A stretch of 64,000 bases of DNA from Stagonosporopsis chrysanthemi (GCA_022560025.1 JAFISE010000011.1:62001-126000); one strand, 5' to 3'. Counted from the first letter of the stretch, positions 22,853 through 34,653 are shown. Notes: generated by a model from the sequence alone, not told the origin. A program made the numbers and translations.

Positions 22853-25384
22853 CTACTGCTTGCTAGCCCCCTTCTTTCCGGCCAGCCGCGCGCTTCGTCG
22901 AATGGACACCAGGTTTGGCGGATCATTGACACCATACTCCTTGCTGTCGCTTACCGGCTGAGCTTCAAAGCCAGCTCGTCGTGCGAAGCGCGCTGAGTGC
23001 GGCATCCGTCCGCCAGGTGTAAACGCAGGGCTCTTCAGGATAGTCATTGGGTTAAAGTCTCCCATGAAAGATTGACGTCGCTCGAGGGCGAGCAGCCGTT
23101 CGAGGTTGTCATCGGGCAAGTCAGCTTCGCAAGTTGGAAAGTCTGAGATGTCGAATTTGGGGGTGACGGGAACGATGCAGAGACCGTAGGGAGTTTCGAG
23201 GGTAGGTTCGATGAGGTGTTGATCTCGCGGTGGCTCAGGTGCGTAGCTGAAGTCTGTCGCCACGTAAGTCTGAAGTTGTTGGACTTGCTGCTCGGGGTTA
23301 AGCCCATGCCGGACAGGCTGGGGCTGCCTTAACGAAGCTTGATTGTACTGGTGCTGTGGAATGACCGGTGACTCTGCGTAGTTGGTACGCTGCTTCTTCT
23401 GTCGAGTTGTCCGCGACTTGCGTTCACGAGCAGACTCATGCGCAAATTTTTCGCTATCGGATTCCTCGGAGATGAACTTGCGCTTGTTACTCTTCTTTGT
23501 AGAAGTCTTTCCCTTGTGGTTGTTCTCCAGAAAATCCTGAGCCTCCTGCTTCGCCCGTGCGATGTTGAAGATGATGCGCTCATCGTAATGATCCTCGAAG
23601 CTGACGTTCCGACCCTTCTTCCGGCTGCCGAACACCTCGAGCAGAATACGTTTATCAGCTACAGACATCTCCAAGTCACCGAGATGAACTCGTCGCTGAG
23701 ATACAGTCACAGGGCGGCGAGCGGCTTGCCTCTTGTGCGCGTCATCCTGATGAGCTTCATACATGCAGTGTGCCAGGTATGTAAGTGTGCGCTCGTGAGG
23801 TTTCTGTTGATTGCGATTGTAGTCAGCATGGAAGGGATAATTGTTCCAGCGCTGTTTTTGGCGCAGCTTGCCTTTTGAAGCTGCCTTGACGAAGTTCTCC
23901 ATCTCGTATCGCGCAGGAACGTCGACCATGGAGAACGCTGCTCTACCGTTGGGTTCAAGCTTTAGGTCGGTGCGAGTGTCAACGCGCACATCAGCCGCTT
24001 GACATACCTGTTCGAAGTCCAAAAACTGCTCCATGCAGTAAAGATGGGCGTAGGCCGCACAATCAAAAGGGTCTACCGAATCCCCATATGTATAATGCTT
24101 CTCATCAAAAGCTACACGATACTCACCAGTGTTGATGGTACCTTCGACATACCGCTGTATTGGGCAGTCTTTGAAAACGCACTTCGAATGCTGCTTTGAG
24201 CCATAGCGACGGCCCTGGTCAGCGGGCATCTTCTGAATCCAGAGGATGAGGCGCTTCTGCTCATCGCATGGGTAGTTCATAATGTACTCCTTGATCTTGC
24301 GCGTAGACAGGGGCGCGTCGGCGAGGAAGTCAACATTCTCGTACTGTGTATACTTGAACGTGTGCTTGCCGGAGCTCCACACGTCAAGCGCTAAAGGCTT
24401 GTACTCGTACTTGTTCTTCCAATGATTGATCTTTGCAGTTCGTGTATCGCCCTCTGTGTTCGCATTGGTACGGATCCAAGGTTTAGCATCGACTTTCTGG
24501 GGCTTCTCACCAGGGTGATACTTGACTAGTACACCTGGAGTCGCTGCTGGGGTGCTGGCAGAGCTTACGGAGCCATTGCGGAGGCTTTTTCTGGTCGCTC
24601 GCTTTGATGTCTTAGTTGATTTCACCCCGTCACCGCAGTAGTCTTTGTCGGAACCCGAGTCTGAATCATAATCGCCATTTGGCTTGACCTGCTTGACGAC
24701 TGACGATGGCACAAGTCCGATTGGCATCGTTGTGGCAGTCTGTGGCCCCTCAGGATAAATTGCGAACTGCTCAGATGTATCATTATAGTAGGCGTTATCA
24801 GCAGGTATGTAGCCCGTCTCTGCCGTAGGCGAATACTCAATATCAGCAGGAAGCATGTAAGATCCGTCGGGGTTTGCATAGGCTTGCGACGCGTATGAGG
24901 TGTTTCCGTACTCTACGGATACATTGCCGCCAGGTATCGCGGCTAAACCTTGAGCACCCCATACATCTCCTGTTAGATCGAAGGCACCGTAAGTGTTATT
25001 GAAATAAGGTGCCTCATGAGCAGAGAAGTAACTTTGCGGCTCAGGGTAGGTGAAGTTTTGCTGTTCAGGATAAGAGCTGGCGTCCATCATCTCATCTGTG
25101 AACAGGTCTGATGTGCTAAAGTTTATAGGTAGCGCCCAATCCTGTGTGATTTGTAAGTCGCTCAGAGACTGACCCTCTGCCTGACGAGGTATCGCACAGA
25201 AGGCATCGAGGCGGGCATTGATAGCAGCGTCTATCTCAACGTTTAGATCGACGCTGGGGTCGAAGTCAAACTCGAAGCCAGTCGGAGTTTCTGTCGACTC
25301 GTGCGTGTGTGGGACACCTACCAAGCCCAGAGAGACCTTGCTATTGTATTGGGACGTGGATCGACCAGCATCCAGACTAGCCAT
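22853..25384 (-). CDS. Orphan fungal protein with conserved Cys/His core
   Basis: Single frame of 843 residues from the ATG at 25384 (MASLDAGRSTSQYNS). An upstream ATG in the same frame would add a hydrophobic stretch that looks like untranslated leader. Residues ~1–260 are acidic, Tyr/Asn/Pro-rich and disordered. A basic stretch KSTKTSKRATRKSLRN follows. The conserved core (~residues 330–560) contains YENVDFLADAPLSTRKIKEY, RLILWIQKMPADQGRRYGSK, QHSKCVFKDCPIQRYVEGTI, EYRVAFDEKHYTYGDSVDPF and DCAAYAHLYCMEQFLDFEQV. It has spaced Cys and His residues that could bind a metal. The C-terminal third is very basic with nuclear-localisation-like KKSNKRK and RERKSRTTRQKKQR. I recognise it only as a Dothideomycete-type orphan family; a nuclear role is an inference. 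Confidence 0.75.
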   Translation of the reverse strand: MASLDAGRSTSQYNSKVSLGLVGVPHTHESTETPTGFEFDFDPSVDLNVEIDAAINARLDAFCAIPRQAEGQSLSDLQITQDWALPINFSTSDLFTDEMMDASSYPEQQNFTYPEPQSYFSAHEAPYFNNTYGAFDLTGDVWGAQGLAAIPGGNVSVEYGNTSYASQAYANPDGSYMLPADIEYSPTAETGYIPADNAYYNDTSEQFAIYPEGPQTATTMPIGLVPSSVVKQVKPNGDYDSDSGSDKDYCGDGVKSTKTSKRATRKSLRNGSVSSASTPAATPGVLVKYHPGEKPQKVDAKPWIRTNANTEGDTRTAKINHWKNKYEYKPLALDVWSSGKHTFKYTQYENVDFLADAPLSTRKIKEYIMNYPCDEQKRLILWIQKMPADQGRRYGSKQHSKCVFKDCPIQRYVEGTINTGEYRVAFDEKHYTYGDSVDPFDCAAYAHLYCMEQFLDFEQVCQAADVRVDTRTDLKLEPNGRAAFSMVDVPARYEMENFVKAASKGKLRQKQRWNNYPFHADYNRNQQKPHERTLTYLAHCMYEAHQDDAHKRQAARRPVTVSQRRVHLGDLEMSVADKRILLEVFGSRKKGRNVSFEDHYDERIIFNIARAKQEAQDFLENNHKGKTSTKKSNKRKFISEESDSEKFAHESARERKSRTTRQKKQRTNYAESPVIPQHQYNQASLRQPQPVRHGLNPEQQVQQLQTYVATDFSYAPEPPRDQHLIEPTLETPYGLCIVPVTPKFDISDFPTCEADLPDDNLERLLALERRQSFMGDFNPMTILKSPAFTPGGRMPHSARFARRAGFEAQPVSDSKEYGVNDPPNLVSIRRSARLAGKKGASKQ

Positions 25385-27191
25385 ATTGACTTTTGAGAAA
25401 AGCGTTATTTGTAGCAGGTTGCGACGAAAAAAGTAGAAAAGAAGTATTGCACAAAGCACACTGATGTCCTGCACCAAGTTGATGATCTGTCGATTTTGGT
25501 GTAGAGTTGGGATATTGTGGCAGGAGGAGTTATAAGCAGGGGCACGTTGTGCGCAATACATATCTGTATGAACAACGATCTTTCATCTCAAGGTCGGCCT
25601 CACCAAAATAGCATATGAACAAAGAGGTGATGTGCGCCACGTCTCGAGGTTAAGATCGAGCAGAGATCGGGCGAGAGGTATAAAGGAGCGGCAGCATGAA
25701 GGAGTGTTGCCTTTGTTGCAAGTTCAAACAGTACATTGTTGCGCAAAATTTGAACTAAGGCTACAGACATGCGCATCGTGGAGAATCGTCACACGCGCGG
25801 GATGCACTCGATAATCGAGAAGTATGGATCCTAGCTAGTACGTCAGTATATCTGCTGCGAGAACCAGAGGAGGACGAATGGCCAGATGAGATGGTGATCA
25901 GGAGATGTTACAATCGTTGTCCACATAATGTATTTGGAACAGGTCTGTGATATAATGATTTGTTCTTTTTCATCATAGAAAGAGGGGAAAAAAGCAAACT
26001 TTACGTACCTGTTGTGTGCGCGCAGCACAGCGAGCAAGCTGCGCAGGCCCAAGTCCCGTGTCAGTACGCAGGCGTTATATCATTAGATCGTGACCGCAAG
26101 GCGACGATATGCCAACTGAGTGCGAGTATGCCCGAATGAGCAACTTGACCAGTATTAGAGCACATGTGATGCACTGTGCAGAATCGAGGTTGTTGCTACG
26201 CACAGTGTTGTAGAACTGGTGGACAGCTTCAAAGACTGGAGAGAGCAAAATTTGCCGAAGGCGCTAGTGACTAAGCAAGACTTCTTATCGATTGTACGAA
26301 GTATGGCCCACACCATCGCCAGCATCATGCACAATCGTTTCGACTACTATGCCTTGTTTGAACCGCAGTTTGCGCCTCATTCACCCAGACCATCGGGTCT
26401 GGCCGGCTCAGAGATCGACCAAACGTGTTAAGAATCACTTGGCGTTGTTTGAGAAAGCCATGGCTTCTTTGCGGATTCTTGAAACGTGAAGCTACTACAC
26501 CTTGGATCCAGGGCGAAACATGACGGCCTTCAAATGCACTACCCTACTGCGCTTCCACTGCTGCTTTGGAAGAGGGAGCCGAAAGTCAATTGACGGATGC
26601 GGTTGACAATCCGTAGACCCTCGCGTCGAGGGCCTCCACTTTGTCTGTCCAGTGTCCACAGTCCTGAATGCAACCCGACCGAAGCAGATCATCATGTCGT
26701 TTCGTGTATCCCACTGGCCTTTGATGCGAGCGGCGACGCAGCATTGCCATTGAAGAATCCCACACCTCAGGTTGTCTTGCACAAGACACGATAACGCGGC
26801 GAGCCTTCACAGCCGATCGTTGACTGACCTTTCCCAGAAGGTTGTTTGAGCCTCCTCGTGGCACAGGGTCTGTCATGCACATCAGAATTCTGGAGGGCCG
26901 CATGCCGGATCATAATCCGCTTCAATTGTATCGCTAGACGTTAACTGTCTGGGGCGCCCATGCGGAACCAGGTTACTGAAGGACCGCTTGCCCAATGGGC
27001 ATTGTCTGCCATACTACTGCGGCCAAAATAGAGTTCCGTGCCCTCTTCCACGCGTGCGACGACGATTACCGGGTCTAGGTTCTCCGAGTCGCGCCCGTTT
27101 CTGGATCTTGCTCTTAATGCCAGCAATGCCTCGTTCTATTATACCCCTTCGATTCTTCGTCTAGCCCCCACTTTACGTGGTAATTCACAAC
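25385..27191. other. Intergenic, divergent promoter region
   Basis: 1.8 kb between the divergent orphan Cys/His gene and the rhodopsin-domain gene. Only short frames without family features occur (for example 26219–26431). No repeat noticed; likely long promoters or decayed sequence. Confidence 0.45.
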
Positions 27192-28540
27192 ATGGTCTCG
27201 ACGGCTCAGATCCAAGAACTCTTCACTTTGGGCAAAGTCGTCTTCGTCTTGTCCATAACGCTCATCGTCGGGGCATGGCTGGCTGTAGGCCTCCGCCTAT
27301 GGGTCCGGTTTCGCATCACCAAATCTCCAGGCTGGGATGATGCGGCTATGGTCGCTACTCTGGTAAGCCCAGAAGTGCTTTCGAACAACTCAGGCTGACC
27401 AAATAGTTGTTGTTCACCACGTATTCCTCCTTTATCATAACAATCACAATGCGAAGTAGCCGAGGCATGCTCTTCACCAAGGAGGATCGGTACCTGAGCT
27501 TAGTCGTACGTCCATGCTGAAGTCATGAATGCGATTCCCACTGACTGGTGCAGCTCGTCCAACTGAGTGAAGTCTTCTACATACTTACAACTACGCTACT
27601 CAAGATCTCCTTGGGTCTGTTCTTTCTTCGCGTTCTCACCCAACGATGGCAGAAGTTCATCTTCCACACCATTCTCGGCGTCAGTGCGGTCTACGGTCTC
27701 TTTTATACTTTTACTACCCTCTTTGCATGTGGAGATCCTGCCAAGCTCGCAGATAGTCTTGCTGGTTCGAAGAAATGTCTTCCTGCTGGCTTCATCCTTG
27801 CCACTGGTTACATCTACGGCGTCGTCAATATTATCGCGGACTGGACGTTCGTCCTCATTCCCATTGTCATCCTCATTGACAGCGAAATCGACCGCCGTTC
27901 AAAGATTAGCGTCAGCATCGTGATGGGTCTTGGTGCCATTGGTAGTGTCTCGAGTGTCCTTCGCATGGTATACCTCGAGGGCCTCCTGTTCTCCCGAGGG
28001 GCTGGCCTCAATCGTACGTTACTTTTCTCCATCTGCAATTGTAGACAAAGATGTTGACACACCGTAGCCAATTCTGTTAAGGCAACGATCTGGGCTACCG
28101 CCGAGCCCGGGACGGGCATCATCGCTGCTTCCATCGCTTTGCTGCGCCCGCTCCTTCGGAAAATCGCCTCAGACACACATGAGCGCGTGTCTTTGTACAG
28201 GAGCCGGAAGGCCTCTCTACCTGAGTCAAGCATAAAATCTTCCATGACCAAGTCGTTCCACACATCTAGGACAAGGGATTCTGATGGCGACAGCGTTATC
28301 GCACTGACAGCCATCGAGACCAACAAGACCTACGTCAACGATAGCAAGAACGGCGATCTGGAAAGAGCGATGAACGACAAATGGAACAGAGAAAGCACGT
28401 ATGGTGGTGGGAAAGAGGACGACCCCTGGAGCCCTACGGTGATGATGGGCAAGGCGAGCGTGCAGAAGGTGATTAACGTGCAGATGGTAAACGGGAGAGG
28501 TAGCCCTGTGCCGCAGCCGCAGGGACGGCGATACATCTAG
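27192..28540 (+). CDS. Rhodopsin-domain 7-TM integral membrane protein
   Basis: Four exons (27192–27362, 27407–27505, 27554–28013, 28068–28540) with introns of 44, 48 and 54 bp give 400 residues. Seven hydrophobic spans are visible, beginning KVVFVLSITLIVGAWLAVGL, LLFTTYSSFIITITM, VFYILTTTLLKISLGLFFLR, TILGVSAVYGLFYTFTTLFA and VVNIIADWTFVLIPIVILI, then the GLGAIGSVSSVLRMVYLEGL span. The W-D-D after TM1 (GWDDAAMV) and the DW in TM5 are family hallmarks of the fungal SAT4/PTH11-like 'rhodopsin domain' proteins. The cytosolic tail (~120 residues) is charged and disordered. Family members include PTH11-type putative receptors, but most are uncharacterised and there is no CFEM cysteine domain here. 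Role in sensing is inferred only. Confidence 0.88.
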
Positions 28541-28926
28541 GCACAAAAGCGAGCTTGAACGTGCCGATGAGGCTACGAATTGTTAACATGTAATGTCTGT
28601 TGTAGTAGGCGTTTTGGTATACCCCGATTGCGTAGACACACGAGAGGCTGGCACTCATTTGCCCTGAACAAGCATTATTGTATCCATGATTTACAATTAC
28701 TTATCACGTGTTATAGCCTTTACCAGGCATAATTTGTGATGTGATGATGCTACATATGTGCAAGTTGAAGCTGTGTGTTGATGGCTGGCAAGGCTGCAAG
28801 TGCGGCATCCGAAGCCTCAGGAACCCGGAAGGCACGCCTGGCCGCGGCTACCCCAAAGCCCCAACCCCTACCATGACATAATTGCCGATACCACAACACA
28901 ATGCGTCCTTTGCCGCAAGGGACAGC
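28541..28926. other. Intergenic
   Basis: About 390 bp separate the rhodopsin-domain gene and the PP2C gene (same strand). Nothing beyond expected terminator and promoter sequence is seen. Confidence 0.5.
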
Positions 28927-30744
28927 ATGTTCAAACCGTCAGTTCAATTTTCCAAAGCCACTAGAAGGCCTACCATTGTCTGCGTCGCCTCCACTCGCGC
29001 CTCGAGCATCCCCTCCACGAGACGCTTTCACGAGTACTTTGTCACCCACATTCCCTCGTCCTCGCTGCACCCAGATTCGGGGCCCAGATTCAACCACAAG
29101 CTTCCGCGCGACAAGAGCACGCCCCACGAGACAAATGGGGATACTCGCTCGCCAGCTGCTGTCGTCGGCGCAAACCGCGACATGACGGTAGTGCGCATAC
29201 CACTGAAGAGCGCGAAACACCACTTTGGCGTGTCGCTGTCACGAGGCTCACGACCCTACAATGAAGACGCCTTCCAGGCTGGTACCATCGAGGTGCCAGC
29301 TTTTGCCAAACGGCGACCCATGTCTCTCACACGGAAGGGCGGGGTTGCAAGTGAGGTCACCCCAGCGGATAGCGCCAGTGGAGACCCCCAGGTCTTCTAC
29401 TTTGGTGTCTTCGATGGGCATGGCGGTGCTGTGTGCTCTGGTTTTCTGAGAGAGCAGCTGCATACCTACCTCGAGAATGCATCACAGCAGTTTGAGTTGC
29501 AGAGTAGCTTGAGGAGGGCTGGACCCTCGCTGCCTGGCAGCATGCAGGATCCAGGCACATTACCCAAGAGCCAACAAAAGAAAGACAAAGAAAGCCTAGA
29601 AGCTATCCAGACGCATACTCCACCGGGCGTGAAGAAGATGCAGCCGCCAAATGGCAAGGATTCAGGCAATCTTCCCAACAAGCAGCGAGACGCGTCCATC
29701 CCTGGCGATCCACCGATACCGCAGTCAGACAGTATACGTAAGGCTGAACAGATGGAGCAAGAGCTGGTCAAGAACTGGAAAGAGCTTGTTGGAGGCTATT
29801 TCCGTCGCTTCAAGCCCGAGCATTTCTCCATGTCCGCTGGCGGCAGAGGACACCCTCACGAGAAAGAGGTCATTACAAAGCGCCACTCGCCAAGCTCTTC
29901 GATATCTGACAACACTATCGAGGGAGTGGGTATAGAGACAGTGCTGGAATATGCTTTCCTGAAAGCCGACTACGACTTTGTAGCTGCGCAAGTGGGCAAG
30001 AAGGAGGAGGATCCTGTCCGTGCTGACAAAGCCATCAACGACGACGATATCCTCGGCAAGCCCTCACGCGCAGGCCAACACATTGGCGGGACGAAGCGCT
30101 TCAAGGGTGGCAGTACTTGCAGCGTTGCATTGATCTCAACCCCCACGCCTTCGCCGTTTTGGCACCCCTCATCGCCCTCATCGTTGATCACAGCACACGT
30201 CGGCGATACACGGATACTGCTCTGCAACACTGCGACTGGGCTTGCTGTACCTCTCACATCCAATCATCATCCATCGCTTCCTGAGGAAGCGACACGTTTA
30301 CGCCGTTTTGCCGCCTCCTTTGTCACCGACTCGTTTGGTGAAGAGCGCATTTCGGGTCTGGCAAATACCAGAGCCTTTGGCGACATGTCCTCGAAGCGCA
30401 TTGGTGTGTCTGCCGAGCCTGAGATTCGTAGAATAGAGCTCTCACCTGCCGAGTATTCGTTCATGGTGCTGTGCTCCGACGGCATCTGCGGCCATCTCTC
30501 CGATCAGGAGATTGTTGACATCGTCAAGGAAGCCAAGACTCCCGACCAGGCCGCTAGAGATCTAACCAGTTTCGCGATCGAGACGTCGACCGGCAGTGAA
30601 GGTGCAGACAACGCCACTGGGTTAGTTGTCAGGTTAGGCGGGTGGGAGAGAAGGGGCGAGGGAGGTTTGGGAAGCTTGGGCACGAAAGAGATGCGTGACT
30701 GGAGAAAGGAGGAAGCCAACGACCCTCGAAGAGGCAGGACGTGA
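28927..30744 (+). CDS. PP2C-family Ser/Thr phosphatase
   Basis: Intronless frame of 605 residues from the ATG at 28927 (MFKPSVQFSKATRRPTIVCV). The N-terminal ~60 residues are Arg/Ser/Pro-rich with almost no acidic residues, consistent with a mitochondrial presequence. PP2C motifs occur in order: SRGSRPYNEDAF, FYFGVFDGHGG (metal-binding Asp), GGSTCSVALIS, LITAHVGDTRILLCN, LANTRAFGDMSSKRIGVSAE, MVLCSDGICGHLSDQEIVD and the terminal Asp in EGADNATGLVV. A ~180-residue Pro/Lys-rich insertion separates the GHGG and GSTCS motifs. The probable presequence and overall motif set resemble yeast Ptc6, a mitochondrial PP2C, but that orthology is inferred. Mn/Mg-dependent dephosphorylation is expected since all metal-ligand aspartates appear present. 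Confidence 0.87.
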   Translation: MFKPSVQFSKATRRPTIVCVASTRASSIPSTRRFHEYFVTHIPSSSLHPDSGPRFNHKLPRDKSTPHETNGDTRSPAAVVGANRDMTVVRIPLKSAKHHFGVSLSRGSRPYNEDAFQAGTIEVPAFAKRRPMSLTRKGGVASEVTPADSASGDPQVFYFGVFDGHGGAVCSGFLREQLHTYLENASQQFELQSSLRRAGPSLPGSMQDPGTLPKSQQKKDKESLEAIQTHTPPGVKKMQPPNGKDSGNLPNKQRDASIPGDPPIPQSDSIRKAEQMEQELVKNWKELVGGYFRRFKPEHFSMSAGGRGHPHEKEVITKRHSPSSSISDNTIEGVGIETVLEYAFLKADYDFVAAQVGKKEEDPVRADKAINDDDILGKPSRAGQHIGGTKRFKGGSTCSVALISTPTPSPFWHPSSPSSLITAHVGDTRILLCNTATGLAVPLTSNHHPSLPEEATRLRRFAASFVTDSFGEERISGLANTRAFGDMSSKRIGVSAEPEIRRIELSPAEYSFMVLCSDGICGHLSDQEIVDIVKEAKTPDQAARDLTSFAIETSTGSEGADNATGLVVRLGGWERRGEGGLGSLGTKEMRDWRKEEANDPRRGRT

Positions 30745-31698
30745 ATTTCGTGACGGATCTTTTTTTGAGTTTTCGCCAGTTGCTGCACCGAGACACACCG
30801 TCGCCTTTGTTTGGATGATGGGACAGCCTAGCGTGCTTGTATAGCTGGAATTGTCGCGTCTCCCACTGTACATACACCTACAAGTTTCCTAGCATTCTCA
30901 AATGCCTCTTCACGTACATTATCTATTCTTTTATTGTGTCCATATCGCCCAAAACAATCAAGACGGAAGCAAAAGTGATGATGCTGCGCGCCTATCACCC
31001 AATAGTAGGGCCATGATTGGCATTGCGGCAGCCCCGCGCGTCTAACGGCGTGGGTCAGGGGCGCTGGACAACGATGCCGAAGGGGACCCAAAAGACCATC
31101 TGTCAGACGGGCGGTCTGGCTCTAAGGATACATGGAACGCGAGCAACCTCTAGAGCGCCTCTCTAGCCCACGTGAGACAGTCACTTTGCAAGAAGGAATG
31201 TCTGGCGCAGGGTCAAGGCAGGCGCGGGGAACGATCTGGAGAAGGCACGATGCAAGCGAGCCAATGTGGTTGCCGGGCGGGCAGGGGCGTTGGCGCTGCC
31301 TGCCAGGCGAAGTGATGAACGCAAGTGCTTGTGCCTGGGGTGCAAATACGTTCCAGAAGCTTCGCTTTTTCACAACAGGCAGCGTCTGTGTGCTTTGTTT
31401 GTTGTTTTCGCCCGCACTAGCTTCTAATTACTGCTTTGCCTCGTTGACCGGCGCCTTAGTGGGGCACAATCCATCAGAACGAAAACTCCCGCGCTGCCAA
31501 ACACGTGAATAGATCGGCCTGGCAACCTCGACCTCTTTCGCTTCACAATTTCCCTCCCTACACGAGCGCCCACCGCAACTTTCGCAGGCCTCACCCTATT
31601 CGCCGCACCACCTTGCCCGCCTACCGCCTCTGCGGCTCTTTAAGTTGTCCAGCTGCTCGATACCCCTCTTTGACTCTTTGAAGCACCCTCCTGCAATC
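30745..31698. other. Intergenic, promoter of importin-beta gene
   Basis: About 950 bp between the PP2C stop and the KAP95 start. A pyrimidine-rich stretch lies within ~150 bp upstream of the start, as is common for highly expressed fungal genes. No gene or repeat is supported. Confidence 0.5.
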
Positions 31699-34653
31699 AT
31701 GGATATCAACCAGGTGTTGGAGGGGACGTTGTCTCCGGGTAAGTGGTTCCCTTCTGCTCGGCGTTGCCCTGGAGTCTTCACTAACCGGCGAAAAGATGCC
31801 ACCACCCGCCAGAATGCTGAGCAGCAGCTGTCGCAGGCCGCCGACTCCGACTTCGTAAGTGCCCCACGCCGCAAGCAGGCTGCGCGTGCTCTCGCTCAAA
31901 CATAACCACTTACAATCATGCCTCGCAACAGTCTCAGTACCTTTCTATCCTTGGTGGACAGCTTGCAGACGAAGCTGCCCAAGCACACATCCGAACCGCC
32001 GCTGCTTTGGCGCTGAAGAACGCTTTCACAGCTCGCGAGTACGCTAGATTACGTCAGGTCCAGGAACGATGGATCAACCTGAACGAGCAGATTAAGCAAG
32101 AGGTCAAGCAGCTGGCTCTCCGCACATTGACGACACCGAACAAGCAGGTCGGTACAACCGTTGCTCAGCTTATTGCCTCCATCGCTGCGATCGAGATACC
32201 CCGCAATCAATGGCCGGAGCTTATGCAAACTCTCGTGGAGAATGTTGGCAACGGCAACGACAGCCAGAAGCAAGCTTCGCTCACCACAATCGGCTACATC
32301 TGCGACACCGACGACACCGACTTGCGGGAAGCCTTGGCACACCACTCCAACGCCATCTTGACCGCCGTCGTACAGGGTGCTCGTAAGGAGGAGACGAACG
32401 GTGATGTCCGAATCGCAGCTATTCAGGCTCTTAGCGACTCGATCGAGTTTGTACGCTCGAACTTCGAAAACGAGGGCGAGCGCAACTATATCATGCAGGT
32501 CATCTGCGAGGCTACACAGGCGGATGACACGCGCATCCAGCAAGGATCTTATGGGTGTCTCAACCGGATCATGGGTCTCTACTATGACAAGATGCGTTTC
32601 TACATGGAGAAGGCACTGTTCGGCCTTACCATCCAGGGCATGAAGAGCGACGAAGAGGATGTTGCCAAGCTTGCCGTTGAGTTTTGGTGCACAGTCTGCG
32701 AAGAAGAAATTGCGATCGAAGACGACAACACACAAGCACAGGCCGAGGGCTCCACTGAGCTACGGGAGTACTTTAACTTCGCCCGTGTCGCCACACAGGA
32801 GGTTGTCCCTGTTCTTCTCGAGCTTCTTGCCAAGCAGGATGAGGATGCTGATGACAACGAGTACAACGTTTCCCGCGCTGCTTACCAGTGTCTGCAGCTG
32901 TGGGCGCAGTGCGTCGGTAGCGCCGTCATGCCTCCCGTCCTTGCCTTCATCGAGAAGCACATTCGCTCGGAGGACTGGCATTACAGAGATGCATCCGTTT
33001 CCGCCTTCGGTGCAATTATGGAGGGACCCGAGGAGCACGTCCTGGACCCCATTGTTAAGCAAGCCCTGCCTACCCTCATCGGCATGATGGACGACCAGAA
33101 CATCCATGTCAAGGATTCGGCAGCCTACGCTTTGGGTCGCATTTGCGAGGCTGTGCCGGGTGCTCTTGATGCACAGCAGCACTTGCCCCCTCTGATTGGC
33201 GCTCTTTTCAACGGCCTTTCCAGCAACCCAAAGATGGCGGCATCTTGCTGTTGGTCTCTTATGAACCTGGCTGACAGGTTCGCTGGAGAGCCTGGGTGCC
33301 AGAGTAACCCTCTTTCAGCTCACTTCGCTCAGAGCGTGCAGCACCTTCTTCAAGTTACCGAAAGGGCCGACGCCGACAACCAGCTTAGGACTGCTGCGTA
33401 CGAAGTGCTCAACTCCTTCGTGACAAATGCTGCATCTGACAGTGTCCCTCTTGTCAACGAACTGTCCAATGTCATTCTCGAACGCCTGGAGAAGTCTATT
33501 AATCTCCAATCACAGGTCGTCAGCGTGGAGGACAAACTTACTCTTGAGGAAATGCAGACAAGTCTGGCCAGTGTGGTCATGGCTATTGTTCAGCGTCTTG
33601 AGAGCGACATCAGGCCTCAAGCAGACCGCATCATGCAGATACTGCTGGGCACTCTTTCCTCGCTTCCTCCCAAGTCTAGCGTTCCTGATACAGTCTTCGC
33701 TGCCATCGCTGCTATCGCCACCGCGCTTGACGACGATTTTCAGAAGTACATGGACGCATTCTCTCCTTTCCTGTACAACGCTTTGAACAACCAGGAGGAG
33801 CCTGCTCTCTGCTCCGTTGCAATTGGTCTTGTTTCCGACATTACACGTTCGCTCGGTGAAAAGGTTCAACCCTACTGCGATGCCTTCATGAACTCCCTGC
33901 TTAACAACCTCCGAGTACGTTGCCTTGAAACCCTGTTCCGCCGAAATGATGCTGATAACTTCCAACAGAGTCCTGCACTTGGCAACCAGCTTAAACCCGC
34001 CATCTTACAGTGCTTCGGTGATATTGCACATGCCATCCACGGTGCTTTCGAGACCTACCTGACCGTTGTCGCTCAAGTTCTCCAGCAAGCTGGTCAAGTC
34101 ACGTTGACAACCGAGAACAACTACGAGATGATAGATTACATCACATCGCTGAGGGAAGGCATTCTCGATGCATGGGACGGTGCCATCAACGCAATGAAGG
34201 CGAGCAACAAGAATAACCTCCTTGTTCCCTTCCTTGACTCCATCTTTGACCTGCTCCGCACGATCCAGCAAGACCCCAATAGGACTGAGGCTCTTCTCCG
34301 ATCTGCGTGTGGTGTCGTTGGGTAAGTCGATTCACGTCGGGATCTCACGAACCTTAGCTAACTGTACATAGTGACTTGGCAGACGCATTCCAGAACGGCG
34401 AGATCAGGGAATACTTCCGCCATGACTTCCTGACTGCAATGGCAAGAGAGACTCGCGCCAATCAGGACTTCAGTGGACGCACACGTGATACCGCCCGATG
34501 GGCCCGCGAACAGATTAAGCGTCAAGTTGGTAGGTCATAATGTGTTCTTACCTTCACTTTGTCCCTCTTTTGCTTTTGCGAATCCCAGTATATTCTATTT
34601 GCTCGAAGACTAATCGCTTCGACACAGGCGGCAACACTGGCGTTATGGCTTGA
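31699..34653 (+). CDS. KAP95: Importin subunit beta-1 (karyopherin Kap95)
   Basis: Six exons (31699–31738, 31796–31854, 31932–33914, 33969–34321, 34372–34529, 34628–34653) give 872 residues, the standard length for importin-beta. It begins MDINQVLEGTLSPDATTRQN and proceeds through HEAT repeats (AALALKNAFTAREYARLRQV, AAIEIPRNQWPELMQTLVEN). The acidic loop region follows (EEEIAIEDDNTQAQAE), then ASCCWSLMNLADRF and SIFDLLRTIQQDPNRTEAL. It carries importin-alpha/cargo complexes through nuclear pores and is released by Ran-GTP. Intron 3 (33915–33968) is 54 nt, in phase and free of stop codons, so retention would add 18 residues. A perfect branch site (GCTGATAAC) supports splicing. The last exon is only 26 nt and ends GGNTGVMA. 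Confidence 0.96.

Noticed and set aside
28882..28926. Fifteen codons extending the PP2C gene upstream
   Set aside because: The extension begins with TTG, not ATG. The first in-frame ATG at 28927 gives a sensible basic presequence.
31132..31512. 126-codon plus-strand frame before KAP95
   Set aside because: No conserved motif; it sits in the promoter region and its composition resembles random translation of GC-rich sequence.
33915..33968. Treating these 54 nt as KAP95 coding sequence
   Set aside because: Although open, the segment has a consensus donor, branch site and acceptor and the insert interrupts a conserved HEAT repeat.
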